Positions 25,794-34,664 are shown, counted from the first letter of the stretch. The stretch: 64,000 nucleotides of DNA from a bacterium HR17 (GCA_002898575.1 BEHT01000008.1:21570-85569), one strand, 5' to 3'. Made by a program: numbers and translations. The notes: a model not told the origin generated them from the sequence alone.

Positions 25794-26222
25794 ATGCTGG
25801 ACATCCGCGATTTGCCGACGGTGAACGCGGTCTTGAATGCGACGAGCGCGGCGCTATTGGCAGTCGGTTACGCTTTTATCCGCAAAGGCAATATCGCTGC
25901 CCATCGGGCGTGCATGCTCGGTGCGGTGGTAGCATCGGCGCTGTTTTTCGCCAGTTACACTGTCTATCACGCCCATGCGGGCACGACCAAATTTGCGGGC
26001 ACGGGTTGGGTGCGTCTTGTCTATTTCACCGTCCTCATTTCGCACACCGTTTTGGCAGCCGTCATCGTCCCAATGGTCCTCGTCACATTGTTACGGGCGT
26101 TGCGCTCCGACTTTCAACGCCACCGCGCTCTCGCCCGTTGGACGCTGCCATTGTGGCTTTATGTGTCGGTGACGGGTGTGCTGATTTACCTGATGCTCTA
26201 CCACTGGTATCCATCCCGTTGA
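25794..26222 (+). CDS. DUF420 membrane protein (CtaM-like)
   Basis: 142 residues, four membrane helices. The family pattern is clear: DLPTVNAVLNATSAALLAVG, ASYTVYHAHAGTTKF, YFTVLISHTVLAAVIVPMVL and a C-terminal YVSVTGVLIYLMLYHWYP, with several conserved His that could bind copper or heme. DUF420/CtaM proteins are needed for maturation of heme-copper oxidases in Firmicutes. The nearby Sco fits that role. The ribosome site is weak (GGGGG 15 bp upstream). Confidence 0.82.
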   Translation: MLDIRDLPTVNAVLNATSAALLAVGYAFIRKGNIAAHRACMLGAVVASALFFASYTVYHAHAGTTKFAGTGWVRLVYFTVLISHTVLAAVIVPMVLVTLLRALRSDFQRHRALARWTLPLWLYVSVTGVLIYLMLYHWYPSR

Positions 26223-26234
26223 CGGTGAGGGAAC

Positions 26235-26843
26235 ATGGCGACCGTGTTGGGCATTGATTTGGCGGCGAGCGAACGGAAAGCCAGTGGCGTTTGCATATTG
26301 CGGGGCAAGCGGGTGCAGACTTCGTTGGTGCGCACCGACGACGAGATAGTGGCGTTAGCGCAAACGATACGCCCACAGTTGATCGCCATTGATGCGCCCT
26401 TATCGCTGCCGCCCGACCGAACGAGCATTCACCAACGCACTGCGACGCATTTGCGACCTTGTGACCGCGAGTTGTTGCGGCGAGGCATCCGCTTTTTTCC
26501 TGTCACGCTCGGCGCGATGCGCCAATTGACCGAACGGGGCATCCGCCTGCGCCACCGGCTGGAAGGGTTAGGCTTTCGCGTCGTAGAAGCGTTTCCCGGC
26601 GGAGCCCAAGATGTGTTGGGACTGCCCCGCAAGCAACACGACCTAAAAGGGTTGCGGGATGGGCTGCGGCGGTTGGGATTGCAAGGCATCTGTGACGATG
26701 CGACCCACGATGAATTGGACGCGATAACGGCGGCGTATGTCGGATGGCTCTTTTTGCGCGGGCGCGCCGCACTGCTGGGCGATGACCACAGTGGCATCGT
26801 GATGCCTTTGCCTCAAAAGGCGTGCTATCCTGTCAAACTGTGA
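26235..26843 (+). CDS. DUF429 family protein (RNase H-like fold)
   Basis: 202 residues starting 12 bp after the DUF420 gene. The first strand VLGIDLAASERKASGVCIL carries an Asp like the first catalytic Asp of RNase H-like folds. IAIDAPLSLP holds the second, and DDATHDELDAITAAYVGWL the third cluster. AFPGGAQDVLGLPRKQHD is a family signature. Function is unknown; nuclease activity is only an inference from the fold. It is probably cotranscribed with the previous gene. Confidence 0.75.
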   Translation: MATVLGIDLAASERKASGVCILRGKRVQTSLVRTDDEIVALAQTIRPQLIAIDAPLSLPPDRTSIHQRTATHLRPCDRELLRRGIRFFPVTLGAMRQLTERGIRLRHRLEGLGFRVVEAFPGGAQDVLGLPRKQHDLKGLRDGLRRLGLQGICDDATHDELDAITAAYVGWLFLRGRAALLGDDHSGIVMPLPQKACYPVKL

Positions 26844-26870
26844 AGCACGAAAGTGCCCTGACGCTTCGTT

Positions 26871-26893
26871 GTGGGAGCGCAGCAGGCTGCGCC
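26871..26893. terminator. GC-rich hairpin after the DUF429 gene
   Basis: GGGAGCGCAG and CTGCGCCCC form a short stem with a 4-base loop, about 27 bp after the DUF429 stop, followed by TTATCG. It may end transcription before hemQ. Confidence 0.35.
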
Positions 26894-26949
26894 CCTTATC
26901 GTCAAATTGCCTCGCCTTCTAAACACTACGCTGTGAGGTGACCGAAGCG

Positions 26950-27741
26950 ATGATGCAAACGATGGCGGCATGGCAACGCTTTGCGGAGATGGCAGCGCCG
27001 TTGGAACGACCTCAACTGCCCCGCAACATCCACAAGAGCACGGAGCGGTTAGTGTTTTGCTACCAGTTTTTCAAGGTGTGCCCCGAATGGTGGGCGCTGA
27101 GCGATGCGGAGCGGCAGGACGGTAAACGAGAGTTAGTGGAGTTGGTCCGCACCTTTGAGCGCCATTTGCTTATCCGCCCTTACTCCACGCTGGGCTTAAA
27201 GGCGACGACAGATTTCATGCTGTGGATCATCAGCAAGGAGATGCGGGGCGTGGAGTTGTTCACGGCGGCGCTGGGGCATAGTTTCGTCGGGCGTTACCTC
27301 AATCGCCCATACACTTACCTAACGCTGACACGCCCGTCCATCTACCTGCGCCATCCGACGCGCCACCAAGAGCCGCAACAGGAACGCCCCCAAGAGCGCC
27401 AAGAGCAGGAGTTTACAGGCGAAGCGCCCTACTTTTTCATCTACCCCTTCACCAAAACGCACGAGTGGTATCAGTTGCCTTACGAGCAGCGGCGGGAGAT
27501 GATGCTGGAGCACTTCCGCATCGGCAATCAGTTCCCGACGGTGCGCACTTACACGAGTTATGGCATGGGCTTGGACGACTACGAATTCGTCGTGGCGTTT
27601 GAAGCCGATGACCCCAACGAGTTTCAAGAGTGCGTGATGCGACTGCGGGAAGCCAAAGCCCGTCCCTACACGCTGGTGGACACGCCCCTTTGGACTTGCC
27701 TGAAGCGCACGATAGACGAACTGGTGGAACTGGTGTTATGA
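26950..27741 (+). CDS. hemQ: Coproheme decarboxylase HemQ (chlorite dismutase family)
   Basis: 263 residues from ATG 26950, 8 bp after GAGGTGA; a GTG at 26938 overlaps that site. HemQ signatures: YPFTKTHEWYQLPYEQRREM with the catalytic Tyr, MLEHFRIG with the proximal His (about H188), SYGMGLDDYEFVVAFEAD, and RPYTLVDTPLWTC at the C-terminus. A Gln/Glu-rich insert (around 135-155) replaces the usual linker. It converts coproheme to heme B in the coproporphyrin-dependent pathway, feeding CtaB and CtaA. The stop overlaps the next ATG (ATGA). Confidence 0.9.
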   Translation: MMQTMAAWQRFAEMAAPLERPQLPRNIHKSTERLVFCYQFFKVCPEWWALSDAERQDGKRELVELVRTFERHLLIRPYSTLGLKATTDFMLWIISKEMRGVELFTAALGHSFVGRYLNRPYTYLTLTRPSIYLRHPTRHQEPQQERPQERQEQEFTGEAPYFFIYPFTKTHEWYQLPYEQRREMMLEHFRIGNQFPTVRTYTSYGMGLDDYEFVVAFEADDPNEFQECVMRLREAKARPYTLVDTPLWTCLKRTIDELVELVL

Positions 27742-28910
27742 CCGTGCAGCGCTACGATGCCGATGTCATCGTCGTCGGGGCAGGACCAGCGGGCGCGACA
27801 GCCGCACGCCTTTTGGCGGAGTGGGGTCTGTGCGTGCTGCTGTTGGAGCGCAAAAAGATGCCCCGCTACAAACCCTGTGGCGGTGCGTTGACCAAGCGGA
27901 CGCTGCATTTGCTAGCGCCATTGGACATCTCGCCCGTCATAGAAGCGCGCATCAATACGCTCGCCATTCAAGCGCCCGACGGCGACCGCTTCACGCTCAC
28001 TTTGCCCGAACCGCTCATCGTCACCGTCATGCGGGACAGGTTTGATGCGTTTTTGACCGATGCTGCCGTCGCAGCAGGCACCTACTTGCGCCAAGCGGAA
28101 ACGGTGCTGCGTTGTGAGCAGACAAGCGAAGGCGTTATCGTCACGACGACGCAACGCACCTATCGCGCCCGCTTGCTTATCGGTGCCGATGGAGCAAACA
28201 GCGTCGTCGCCCAGCAATTGGGGTTGCGCCCGCAACGACGCGCCGTTTCACTGGTGAGCGAATTAGCGCCGACAACTTTCCCACGATGGGACGGCAGCGC
28301 GCATTTGTGGTTTCCATCAGCGCTGAGGGGCTATGCGTGGTGTTTTCCGAAAGGTGCGCATTTGTCGGCGGGCATTTACACCCTGTCGTCGACCCTGCCA
28401 CAGTGGCGGACATGGTTAGAGAGCTATCTCGCCCCCTTGCGGTTGCTAGACGGTTTTCAACGCCACCACTTGCACGGTCACCCTGTCCCGTTGGCGGACA
28501 AAAGGGCAGCGTTTCATCGGGGCAACGGGCTGCTGATTGGTGACGCGGCGGGCTTGGCGGACCCGTTCACGGGCGAAGGGATTTCGTGGGCGGTGCTGAG
28601 TGCCCAATGGGTGGCGGAAAGTGCGTTGAGGGTGCTGACGGGTGAGTGGCGCGATTTGCACGGCTACACCGAGCGGCTGCGGGCGCAAGTGGTGCCCGAA
28701 CGGCAGGCGGCGCTGTGGTTTGCGCGCATTCTGTTTGCGCTGCCGCGACTGAGTTGTCGCTGGTTTCTGCGTCACGATGCCGTGCTGCGCAACTTCGCCC
28801 GGCTGCTCAGTGGCGAAGTAACCTATCGGGCGTTGTGGCACAAGGTGATGCGGAAGGGTTTTGTGTTGTTGCACCCTGCTTCGGCGCGCAACCTTGCAGC
28901 GGTTGGTTGA
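27738..28910 (+). CDS. Geranylgeranyl-reductase-family flavoprotein
   Basis: 390 residues from ATG 27738; the frame is open upstream inside hemQ. FAD-binding VIVVGAGPAGATAARLL at the N-terminus, PCGGALTKR, the middle motif LLIGADGANS and the C-terminal FAD motif GLLIGDAAGLADPFTGEGIS. Members reduce isoprenoid double bonds, for example of menaquinone side chains or prenyl lipids; others act as oxygenases. Its coupling to hemQ by ATGA and the respiratory setting make a menaquinone or heme-prenyl substrate a reasonable guess only. Confidence 0.85.
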   Translation: MTVQRYDADVIVVGAGPAGATAARLLAEWGLCVLLLERKKMPRYKPCGGALTKRTLHLLAPLDISPVIEARINTLAIQAPDGDRFTLTLPEPLIVTVMRDRFDAFLTDAAVAAGTYLRQAETVLRCEQTSEGVIVTTTQRTYRARLLIGADGANSVVAQQLGLRPQRRAVSLVSELAPTTFPRWDGSAHLWFPSALRGYAWCFPKGAHLSAGIYTLSSTLPQWRTWLESYLAPLRLLDGFQRHHLHGHPVPLADKRAAFHRGNGLLIGDAAGLADPFTGEGISWAVLSAQWVAESALRVLTGEWRDLHGYTERLRAQVVPERQAALWFARILFALPRLSCRWFLRHDAVLRNFARLLSGEVTYRALWHKVMRKGFVLLHPASARNLAAVG

Positions 28911-29791
28911 TGCGAATGGAAGGGTCCCTCTTAGCGTTCGGGGCAGTAATTACGGCGTTGGTGGGTTACGGGGTTTGGCGAAGCGTTTTCGTGGAGCCCT
29001 ATCGGCTGGCGGTAGAGCGACGGTTGGTGGCGCTGGCGTCGTTGCCGCCAGCGCTGGACGGTTTGACCATTGCGTTGCTGACGGACCTGCACCTGATGCC
29101 CAACGGGCGGGGCGTGGAGTTGGCGGAGCGGGCTGTCGTGCTCGCCAACGCCGCAGACCCCGATGTGGTCTTGCTGGGCGGCGATCTGGTGCATTGGTGT
29201 GGAGCGGTGCCGCACCTGATCCCTGTCTTGCGGAGGCTGCGGAGCCGTTACGGCGTCTTTGCCGTTTTGGGCAATCACGACCACCATTGCCCTTGGCGCT
29301 GGCGCACTCCAGAGCCTTGGGGCGGGCGCCCGCTGAGCCCCGACGAGTGGCGACAGGTGCTGGCGCAAGCCAAAGTGCATTTGCTTGTCAACGAGGCTGT
29401 CCCACTGCACATCAACGGGGCGACGGTGTGGTTAGCGGGCGTTGATGACGCTTACACGGGGCGGGCGGATTTGCTTGCCGCACTGGCGTCTGTTCCTGAC
29501 GACGCTTTCGTCATCCTGTTGTCCCATTCGCCCGATATCGTGGACGACCCGCTAATTCGCCGCGTCGCTGTCGTGCTGAGCGGACACACGCATGGCGGTC
29601 AAGTGGTGTTGCCCCTTTTGGGACCCCTTTTTGCCCCGTGCCGGGACAAATGGCGGCGGGCGCAAGGGGTCGTGCGAGTGGGCGATACTTGGCTCATCGT
29701 GTCGCGCGGCATCGCCGCTGGCGTTCCCGTCCGCTTCCGTTGCCCGCCCGAAGTCACCCTGCTGACGCTACGGCAGAGCCGCCCGAGGTAG
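28910..29791 (+). CDS. Calcineurin-like metallophosphoesterase (YkuE/YaeI-type)
   Basis: 293 residues from ATG 28910, overlapping the previous stop as TGATG. N-terminal membrane segment (about 8-25), then all metal motifs: LLTDLHL (D-x-H), LLGGDLVHW, LGNHDHH, LLSHSPD and LSGHTHGG. Closest in layout to the YkuE/YaeI group of membrane-attached phosphoesterases, some of which cleave UDP-diacylglucosamine or other lipids. Third gene of the hemQ operon. Confidence 0.87.
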   Translation: MRMEGSLLAFGAVITALVGYGVWRSVFVEPYRLAVERRLVALASLPPALDGLTIALLTDLHLMPNGRGVELAERAVVLANAADPDVVLLGGDLVHWCGAVPHLIPVLRRLRSRYGVFAVLGNHDHHCPWRWRTPEPWGGRPLSPDEWRQVLAQAKVHLLVNEAVPLHINGATVWLAGVDDAYTGRADLLAALASVPDDAFVILLSHSPDIVDDPLIRRVAVVLSGHTHGGQVVLPLLGPLFAPCRDKWRRAQGVVRVGDTWLIVSRGIAAGVPVRFRCPPEVTLLTLRQSRPR

Positions 29792-29799
29792 TGAGACTG

Positions 29800-29861
29800 T
29801 GAACGAAGGCTTATAAGGTGTGCTACATCAGTAAGTGCCTCTAAGATAACGGCTTCGTTCA
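29800..29861. repeat. Inverted repeat after the phosphoesterase gene
   Basis: TGAACGAAGGCTTAT (29800-29814) and ATAACGGCTTCGTTCA (29846-29861) pair with one or two mismatches around a 31-base loop. It may be a terminator for the hemQ operon without a U-run, or a small mobile remnant. Confidence 0.45.
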
Positions 29862-29885
29862 AACCGCGCAGAGGGGGATGCAACC

Positions 29886-30056
29886 TTGGAAGACGAACTG
29901 AAAGGGCAATACTCTTCGGTTGAAGGCGGCGGTTTTCGCCTCCTGTTCGTCGCAAGTTTAGCCGCAGCGGTCGGTATCGGTGCTGACGTGCTGGCTTATG
30001 TGGAAAAGTTTAAGGTTCCGAGGCTCGTGGAATTTTCCTTTTCGGCAGTGCTTTAG
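29886..30056 (+). pseudogene. Start of an unknown membrane-protein gene cut by repeat element C
   Basis: A TTG start at 29886 follows AGAGGGGG and opens 56 codons: EDELKGQYSSVEGGGFRLLF, a membrane segment VASLAAAVGIGADVLAYVEK, then EFSFSAVL coded by element C, and a TAG at 30054-30056. The first about 48 residues look like a real gene start with one membrane helix; the end is repeat sequence. I think an element truncated a short membrane protein. No family is recognised. Between here and the prepilin at 30332 only element C and a promoter are visible. Confidence 0.35.
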
Positions 30057-30152
30057 AGAGCGCGTCTCCTGATGCACCCTTAAGGTTTTGCATGCCAATT
30101 TTCGGCGGCTCAGGAGAGCCCCCTCCGACCAAACCCTATTATTCAAACACAG
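30030..30152 (+). repeat. Double-hairpin element C, degenerate
   Basis: Left end GAATTTTCC then TTTTCGGCAG, a decayed first hairpin (GCGCGTCTCCTGATGCACC), an intact GGCGGCTC/GAGCC second hairpin, then CCCTCCGACCAAACCC and ATTATTCAAACACAG. It is the most diverged copy in the window. Confidence 0.7.
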
Positions 30153-30245
30153 CAGGGTCCTTCGCCGGCGGGCGCTTAGAGGTTTGAGCAAATACAAGTA
30201 TGGGTAGGGAAGCGTCAGACGGGTCTACGCGCTCATTGTGCCCTA

Positions 30246-30274
30246 TTGACAAAGGGTGCAGCGCAGGCAATAAT
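30246..30274 (+). promoter_or_regulatory. Sigma-70-type promoter upstream of the prepilin gene
   Basis: TTGACA (30246-30251), a 17 bp spacer, and AATAAT (30269-30274). The -35 is a perfect consensus. The prepilin ATG is 58 bp downstream. Confidence 0.6.
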
Positions 30275-30331
30275 TAGCGCTACCTGTCTGTCAGAGGGCA
30301 GGGGTCTGCCTGTAAAGGGAGGCGGTTAGAA

Positions 30332-31213
30332 ATGATGGTCCGCACAAATGCGAGGGCGCACTGCGTTTGCTGTTCCGCGTCTGTTGCAATGCGTCTGTTG
30401 CACCCTACGGCGAGGCGTCGCAATGGCTTTACTCTCATTGAGCTGCTCGTGGTGATTGCGATCATTGCTATTTTGGCGGCGATTTTGTTCCCTGTGTTCA
30501 GTCAAGCCCGCGAGAAGGCGCGACAAAGTTCGTGCCTTTCCAACGCCCGTCAAATTAGCATGGCAATGGCGCAATACTCAGTTGACTACGACGAAATGTT
30601 TCCTTCAGGCAATCACCCTGACAACACCACATGTGCCGGCATTCCTTTCCGTTACGGGTGGCGGGGTTGGGTCGTCAATGCGTTGTTTCCGTATGTGAAG
30701 AACGCGCAACTGTTCCTCTGCCCCAGTCGGTCGCCGGGATGGGGTATTAACTTTGACGCCAATGGGGCACGATGCACCAACGCGGTCATTAACTTCACGA
30801 CTTATTCCTACAACTACTTAGGTCCTGCAGCGATAGGCAACCGTATCGCCGCAGTTTTGGAACCCGCCCGTCACACCTTTCTCTGGGACAGTCAAAACCG
30901 ATGGACAGATTGCGGCGTCGTCAGCGGGTGTGGGATATGGACGAACCGCGATTTGTGCCGCTACTTAGGGGTAGAGCGCACCAATGGTAACTGTGGTCTC
31001 GCTGCTGCCGCTGCACCTGACCTCAACTACACTTCGTGGCACATGTTTGGCAACAACTTTTCGTATGTTGATGGGCACTCCAAATGGAGCAAGTGGGACA
31101 ATGTGCGTTGGGGGGATATCGTGAACCGCAAGAGCACGAACTCCGATATCCTCAACTATGACCGCCCCACCGTCCAAGCCCCTGACACCCAATCGGGTTG
31201 GCCGTGGATGTAA
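30332..31213 (+). CDS. Type IV prepilin-like protein (DUF1559-type)
   Basis: 293 residues, AAAGGGAGG 9 bp before the ATG. A long basic leader (about 31 residues) precedes [20 protein letters not shown] and [20 protein letters not shown], the class III-like signal. The globular part has many aromatic residues and paired Cys ([15 protein letters not shown]) and ends with the family motif [13 protein letters not shown]. It has its own promoter at 30246. The small membrane-protein gene at 31244 follows directly, as at 48299/49281. Confidence 0.88.
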   Translation: MMVRTNARAHCVCCSASVAMRLLHPTARRRNGFTLIELLVVIAIIAILAAILFPVFSQAREKARQSSCLSNARQISMAMAQYSVDYDEMFPSGNHPDNTTCAGIPFRYGWRGWVVNALFPYVKNAQLFLCPSRSPGWGINFDANGARCTNAVINFTTYSYNYLGPAAIGNRIAAVLEPARHTFLWDSQNRWTDCGVVSGCGIWTNRDLCRYLGVERTNGNCGLAAAAAPDLNYTSWHMFGNNFSYVDGHSKWSKWDNVRWGDIVNRKSTNSDILNYDRPTVQAPDTQSGWPWM

Positions 31214-31243
31214 TTGCGTATGTGTGACACGGAGGTGGGTGCA

Positions 31244-31450
31244 ATGCGTCAGGAAGTGCCGACTTGGGTGGCAGCGGTGATTATCGTTCTCGTGCTGCTC
31301 GTTATCGGCGCCGTTTACTGGTATACTGCCCGCTCGCGCCCTGCTCCAGAAGCGCAATCGCTACCTGCCTCTCACCAACCGGCACCGATGCCGCAGGGTT
31401 CGTTTGCCCCAGGGCAGGGTGGGCATCAACCGCCGCCACAGTTTCGCTAG
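31244..31450 (+). CDS. Small single-helix protein with Pro-rich tail, partner of the prepilin
   Basis: 68 residues from ATG 31244 (GGAGGTGG upstream). The first hydrophobic helix VAAVIIVLVLLVIGAVYWY is followed by a Pro/Gln/Gly-rich tail (PAPEAQSLPASHQPAPMPQG and GGHQPPPQFR). It starts 30 bp after the prepilin stop. A similar protein lies after the prepilin at 48299 (gene 49281). Function unknown; a membrane accessory of the pilin is an inference from the repeated pairing. Confidence 0.6.
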   Translation: MRQEVPTWVAAVIIVLVLLVIGAVYWYTARSRPAPEAQSLPASHQPAPMPQGSFAPGQGGHQPPPQFR

Positions 31451-31592
31451 TCCCTCTTGACGCCCCTCAACAGGGTAGCAGTAGGAGACGGGCAGCGTTA
31501 AACTTTAGCGGTGCCTCGCGGCAGACAGCCTCGCCTGTCCGAGGTAAGGTGCTGTTTTGTGCCATTCGGTTGAACCAAAGAGGGTGACGGCT

Positions 31593-31847
31593 TTGCTGCG
31601 GATGCGAACGGCACAGCAAACTTTGGAACGACGCCGGGTCATCCTGCCCCGCGAAGGCAATTTATTTGAGCGGCTGCGCCAGTTTTTGCAAGAGTGTTGG
31701 GCGGAACTGAAATTAGCCCAGCGTCCGACCCGCAAGGAAGTGGTCAGCTACAGCCTTGCCGTCCTTACCGTTGTCGTCGCATCGGCGCTTTACTTAGCGA
31801 CATTAGATGTGCTGTTAGCCCGACTGCTTGCGTGGTTTCATCGTTAA
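31593..31847 (+). CDS. secE: Preprotein translocase subunit SecE
   Basis: 84 residues from TTG 31593, 8 bp after AAGAGGG; GTG 31584 and ATG 31602 are alternatives, so the start is uncertain. After an amphipathic segment (FERLRQFLQECWAELKLAQR) the SecE signature PTRKEVVSYSLAVLTVVVAS leads into the single membrane helix. SecE clamps SecY. It is followed by nusG, the standard bacterial order. Confidence 0.88.
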   Translation: MLRMRTAQQTLERRRVILPREGNLFERLRQFLQECWAELKLAQRPTRKEVVSYSLAVLTVVVASALYLATLDVLLARLLAWFHR

Positions 31848-31862
31848 GGAGGGCAAGTCTGA

Positions 31863-32426
31863 ATGGCGCAGGTGCAACCGACCGTCCGTAAACGGTGGTA
31901 TGCAGTGCATGTCATGACCGGGCAAGAGGAAAAAGTCAAACAGTTGATAGAGCGCCGCGCCAAAGTGCTGGGATTGGAAGACAAGTTCGGGCGTATCGTC
32001 ATCCCCCGCGAGCGGGATACGCAATCCCGCCGCAGCGGGGGTGAACGGCATGTGTTCCCCGGCTACATCCTTGTTGAAATGGTTTTGGACGAGGAGACAT
32101 GGCATCTCGTTCGGCGCACGCCGGGCGTAACCGGTTTCGTCGGGGCTCAAGAAGGACGCACCGACAGGAGCGGCGTCCCCGTTATTCAACCCCTCAGAGA
32201 CCAAGAGGTAGAAGCTATCTTGCGCATGATGGGCGAGGAAGCCGTGCGCCCACGCGCCATCTGGCACAAGGGCGAGACGGTGCGCATCAAGTCCGGTCCT
32301 TTCGCCGACACCGTCGGGCGCATTGAGGAGGTCAACACCCAACGCCAAACTTTGGTCGTGATGGTGAACTTACTGGGACGGGAGACACCCGTAGAAGTGG
32401 ACTTCGCCCAAGTGGAGCGGGTTTAA
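31863..32426 (+). CDS. nusG: Transcription elongation/termination factor NusG
   Basis: 187 residues, AAGGAGGG upstream. The NGN domain begins KRWYAVHVMTGQEEKVKQLI and includes the HVFPGYILVEM strand; the KOW domain ends the protein (GPFADTVGRIEEVN, ETPVEVDFAQVERV). NusG binds RNA polymerase and couples it to ribosomes or Rho. No large domain III insert is visible. Confidence 0.96.
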   Translation: MAQVQPTVRKRWYAVHVMTGQEEKVKQLIERRAKVLGLEDKFGRIVIPRERDTQSRRSGGERHVFPGYILVEMVLDEETWHLVRRTPGVTGFVGAQEGRTDRSGVPVIQPLRDQEVEAILRMMGEEAVRPRAIWHKGETVRIKSGPFADTVGRIEEVNTQRQTLVVMVNLLGRETPVEVDFAQVERV

Positions 32427-32438
32427 CGGAACCAGACC

Positions 32439-32467
32439 TTGCGTTTTCGCGTTTGCCTTGCTAAAAT
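32439..32467 (+). promoter_or_regulatory. Candidate promoter between nusG and rplK
   Basis: TTGCGT (32439-32444), a 17 bp spacer, and TAAAAT (32462-32467). The rplK GTG is 41 bp downstream. This would allow separate expression of the ribosomal protein and rpoBC genes. Confidence 0.45.
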
Positions 32468-32507
32468 GTCCTGATCGGTTCCCGACCTTAAACAGGAGGG
32501 TTGCTGT

Positions 32508-32933
32508 GTGGCGAAGAAAGTCGTGGCGACCGTTCGGCTGAACTTGCCCGCAGGTAAAGCGGCTGCGGGTCCACCCGTCGGACCGACTTTGGCACCTTAC
32601 GGCATTAACTTGATGGAATTCATCAAGGCTTACAACGAAGCGACCCGCGAAATGATCGGGACGATCGTTCCCGTAGATGTGACCATCTATTCAGATAGGT
32701 CGTTCACCTTCGTGCTGCGCCGCCCTCCTGTCGCGGAGTTGTTGAAGAAAGCCGCCAATATAGAGAAGGGGTCGTCAGCGCCGAACAAAACAAAGGTCGG
32801 TCGGGTCACGCGTGAGCAAATCCGTGAGATCGCCCAACTCAAAATGCCTGATCTAAACACCGACGATTTGGAAGCCGCCATGCGCATGGTGGAAGGCACT
32901 GCCCGCAGCATGGGCATTGAAGTCGTCCCATAA
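32508..32933 (+). CDS. rplK: 50S ribosomal protein L11
   Basis: 141 residues, GTG start with AGGAGGG upstream. Complete L11: N-terminal [20 protein letters not shown] with the Pro-rich loop, and the RNA-binding C-terminal domain ending [16 protein letters not shown]11 binds 23S rRNA in the GTPase-associated centre, next to L10 and L12. Confidence 0.98.
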   Translation: MAKKVVATVRLNLPAGKAAAGPPVGPTLAPYGINLMEFIKAYNEATREMIGTIVPVDVTIYSDRSFTFVLRRPPVAELLKKAANIEKGSSAPNKTKVGRVTREQIREIAQLKMPDLNTDDLEAAMRMVEGTARSMGIEVVP

Positions 32934-33002
32934 TCGGGCACTCCCGTCGGCACAGCCACTGCCACTTTTCCCGCCGTGAGACTACAGGCTGGAGGGAGCC
33001 CT

Positions 33003-33701
33003 ATGGCAAAACGCGGCAAACGCTACCGCCAGTTGTTGGAACTGTATGACCGTCAGGCGGAATACTCAGTAGCGGACGCCCTTGAGCTGATCAAGAAGTT
33101 GGCGACCGCCAAATTTGACGAAAGCGTGGATGTGGCGCTTGTATTGGGTATTGACCCCCGCAAGAGTGACCAACGGGTTCGAGGGGTCGTTCAGTTGCCC
33201 CACGGCACTGGACGCCAACCTGTCGTCGCCGTCATCGCCAAAGGCGAAAAGGTGCGTGAAGCCGAAGAGGCAGGAGCGGATTTCGTCGGAGCGGAAGACC
33301 TCATTGACCGCATTGATAAAGGGTGGAAGGACTTTGACTATTTGCTGGCAACGCCGGACATGATGCGGTTGGTCTCCCGCTTAGGGCGTAAGTTGGGACC
33401 GCTCATGCCGAACCCCCGCACCGGCACCGTAACCAACGAGATCGGTGAAGTTGTCCGACAACTCAAGAGCGGGCGCTTGGACTTTCGGTCAGACCCGCAA
33501 GGTGTGGTGCATACGGTCATCGGTAAGGTGTCGTTCCCGACCGCCCATCTCTTGGACAATTTCAAAGCCCTTTTGGACGCCGTCATGAAAGCGCGTCCCG
33601 CCACACAACGCGGTCAATACATCCGTTCCATTTACCTGTCACCGACGATGGGACCCAGCGTCAAGGTGAGCGTTCAAGACGCGTTGCAGTTGGTGCGTTA
33701 A
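33003..33701 (+). CDS. rplA: 50S ribosomal protein L1
   Basis: 232 residues from ATG 33003 (GGAGGGAG upstream); an earlier in-frame start at 32976 was rejected. L1 signatures: KFDESVDVALVLGIDPRKSD, GRKLGPLMPNPRTGTV and SIYLSPTMGPSVKV. L1 forms the mobile L1 stalk and often represses its own operon. Confidence 0.98.
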   Translation: MAKRGKRYRQLLELYDRQAEYSVADALELIKKLATAKFDESVDVALVLGIDPRKSDQRVRGVVQLPHGTGRQPVVAVIAKGEKVREAEEAGADFVGAEDLIDRIDKGWKDFDYLLATPDMMRLVSRLGRKLGPLMPNPRTGTVTNEIGEVVRQLKSGRLDFRSDPQGVVHTVIGKVSFPTAHLLDNFKALLDAVMKARPATQRGQYIRSIYLSPTMGPSVKVSVQDALQLVR

Positions 33702-33731
33702 AGTCTTTGCTTTCAGGGAGGACGGAAACCC

Positions 33732-34664
33732 ATGCCGCGGCCGGAAAAGGTCAAGTTGGTCAACGATTTCGCCGAGAAGTTGAGCCGGTCCAAAAGTTTA
33801 GTCGTCACGACCTACATGGGCTTGGATGCCCAACAGATGGCTGCCTTGCGGCGGCAGTTGAAAGCCGCTGGGGTGGAGTTTCGGGTCATCAAAAACACCT
33901 TGTTCGGGCGCGCCCTTCAGCAAGCCGGCTTCAACGGGGATTTGCTCCAACGGTTGCGGGGTCCGTTAGCCATCGCCATTGGCTACGATGACCCCGTGTC
34001 GGCGCCAAAGGTCATACACCAACTTCGTAAAGACTACGAAGCCTTGTCTTTGCTTTGGGGTATCGTGGAAGGGCGTGTTTACGACGGCTCGCAACTGGAA
34101 GCCATCGCCACTCTGCCCTCACGCGAGCAGTTGGTCGCGGACTTACTGGGAGCCTTGCTTTCCCCTCTTTCGGCTTTGGTGGGCGTTGTGGACGCTTTAC
34201 TTTGGGAATTGACGGCTGTTTTGGAAGCCGTCATGGAAAAACATTCTGGACGCGAAGGAGGGTCTAATATGGCCGCAGCCACAAAAGTCCAAGAGTTAGT
34301 GGACGCCATCAAAGGGATGTCGCTTCTGGAACTCAAGCAATTGGTGGACGCCCTCAAAGAGGAGTTCGGTATCACCGGGGTCGCTCCGGTGGCTGTAGCG
34401 GCGCCCGGCGCCCCAACGGCTGTCGCCGAAACGCCCCCCGCCGAAGAGAAGACGGAGTTCAAAGTCGTCCTCAAGTCGGCAGGCGAGCAGAAGCTGCAGG
34501 TCATAAAAGCCGTGCGCGAGGTCGTGCCCGGTTTGGGCTTGAAGGAAGCCAAAGACTTGGTGGAGTCAGCGCCGTCGGTCTTGCGCGACGGTGTGAGCAA
34601 GGAAGAAGCCCAGCAAATTAAGGAGAAGTTGGAAGCGGTCGGAGCCGTCGTGGAGATTGAATAA
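33732..34664 (+). CDS. rplJ-rplL: Ribosomal proteins L10 and L7/L12 in one continuous reading frame
   Basis: 310 codons without a stop. Residues 1-179 are complete L10: N-terminal [35 protein letters not shown], and a long C-terminal helix ([20 protein letters not shown] to VMEKHSG) that binds L12. Residues 180-310 are complete L7/L12 (see next entry). The linker is RE GG SN, coded by the L12 ribosome-binding site itself. In other bacteria a stop separates the two. One base change could create or remove a stop here (for example GGA to TGA or GAA to TAA), so a sequencing or assembly error must be excluded. SD GGGAGG is 9 bp before the ATG. Confidence 0.9.
   Translation: MPRPEKVKLVNDFAEKLSRSKSLVVTTYMGLDAQQMAALRRQLKAAGVEFRVIKNTLFGRALQQAGFNGDLLQRLRGPLAIAIGYDDPVSAPKVIHQLRKDYEALSLLWGIVEGRVYDGSQLEAIATLPSREQLVADLLGALLSPLSALVGVVDALLWELTAVLEAVMEKHSGREGGSNMAAATKVQELVDAIKGMSLLELKQLVDALKEEFGITGVAPVAVAAPGAPTAVAETPPAEEKTEFKVVLKSAGEQKLQVIKAVREVVPGLGLKEAKDLVESAPSVLRDGVSKEEAQQIKEKLEAVGAVVEIE
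34269..34664 (+). CDS. rplL: 50S ribosomal protein L7/L12, internal start inside the rplJ frame
   Basis: 131 residues from ATG 34269, with a perfect GAAGGAGGG 6 bp upstream, so free L12 is very likely made. N-terminal dimerisation domain ([20 protein letters not shown]), Ala/Pro hinge ([20 protein letters not shown]) and C-terminal factor-binding domain ([20 protein letters not shown] and [15 protein letters not shown]). The stalk needs four to eight L12 per L10, so internal initiation would supply the copies not fused to L10. Confidence 0.93.
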   Translation: MAAATKVQELVDAIKGMSLLELKQLVDALKEEFGITGVAPVAVAAPGAPTAVAETPPAEEKTEFKVVLKSAGEQKLQVIKAVREVVPGLGLKEAKDLVESAPSVLRDGVSKEEAQQIKEKLEAVGAVVEIE

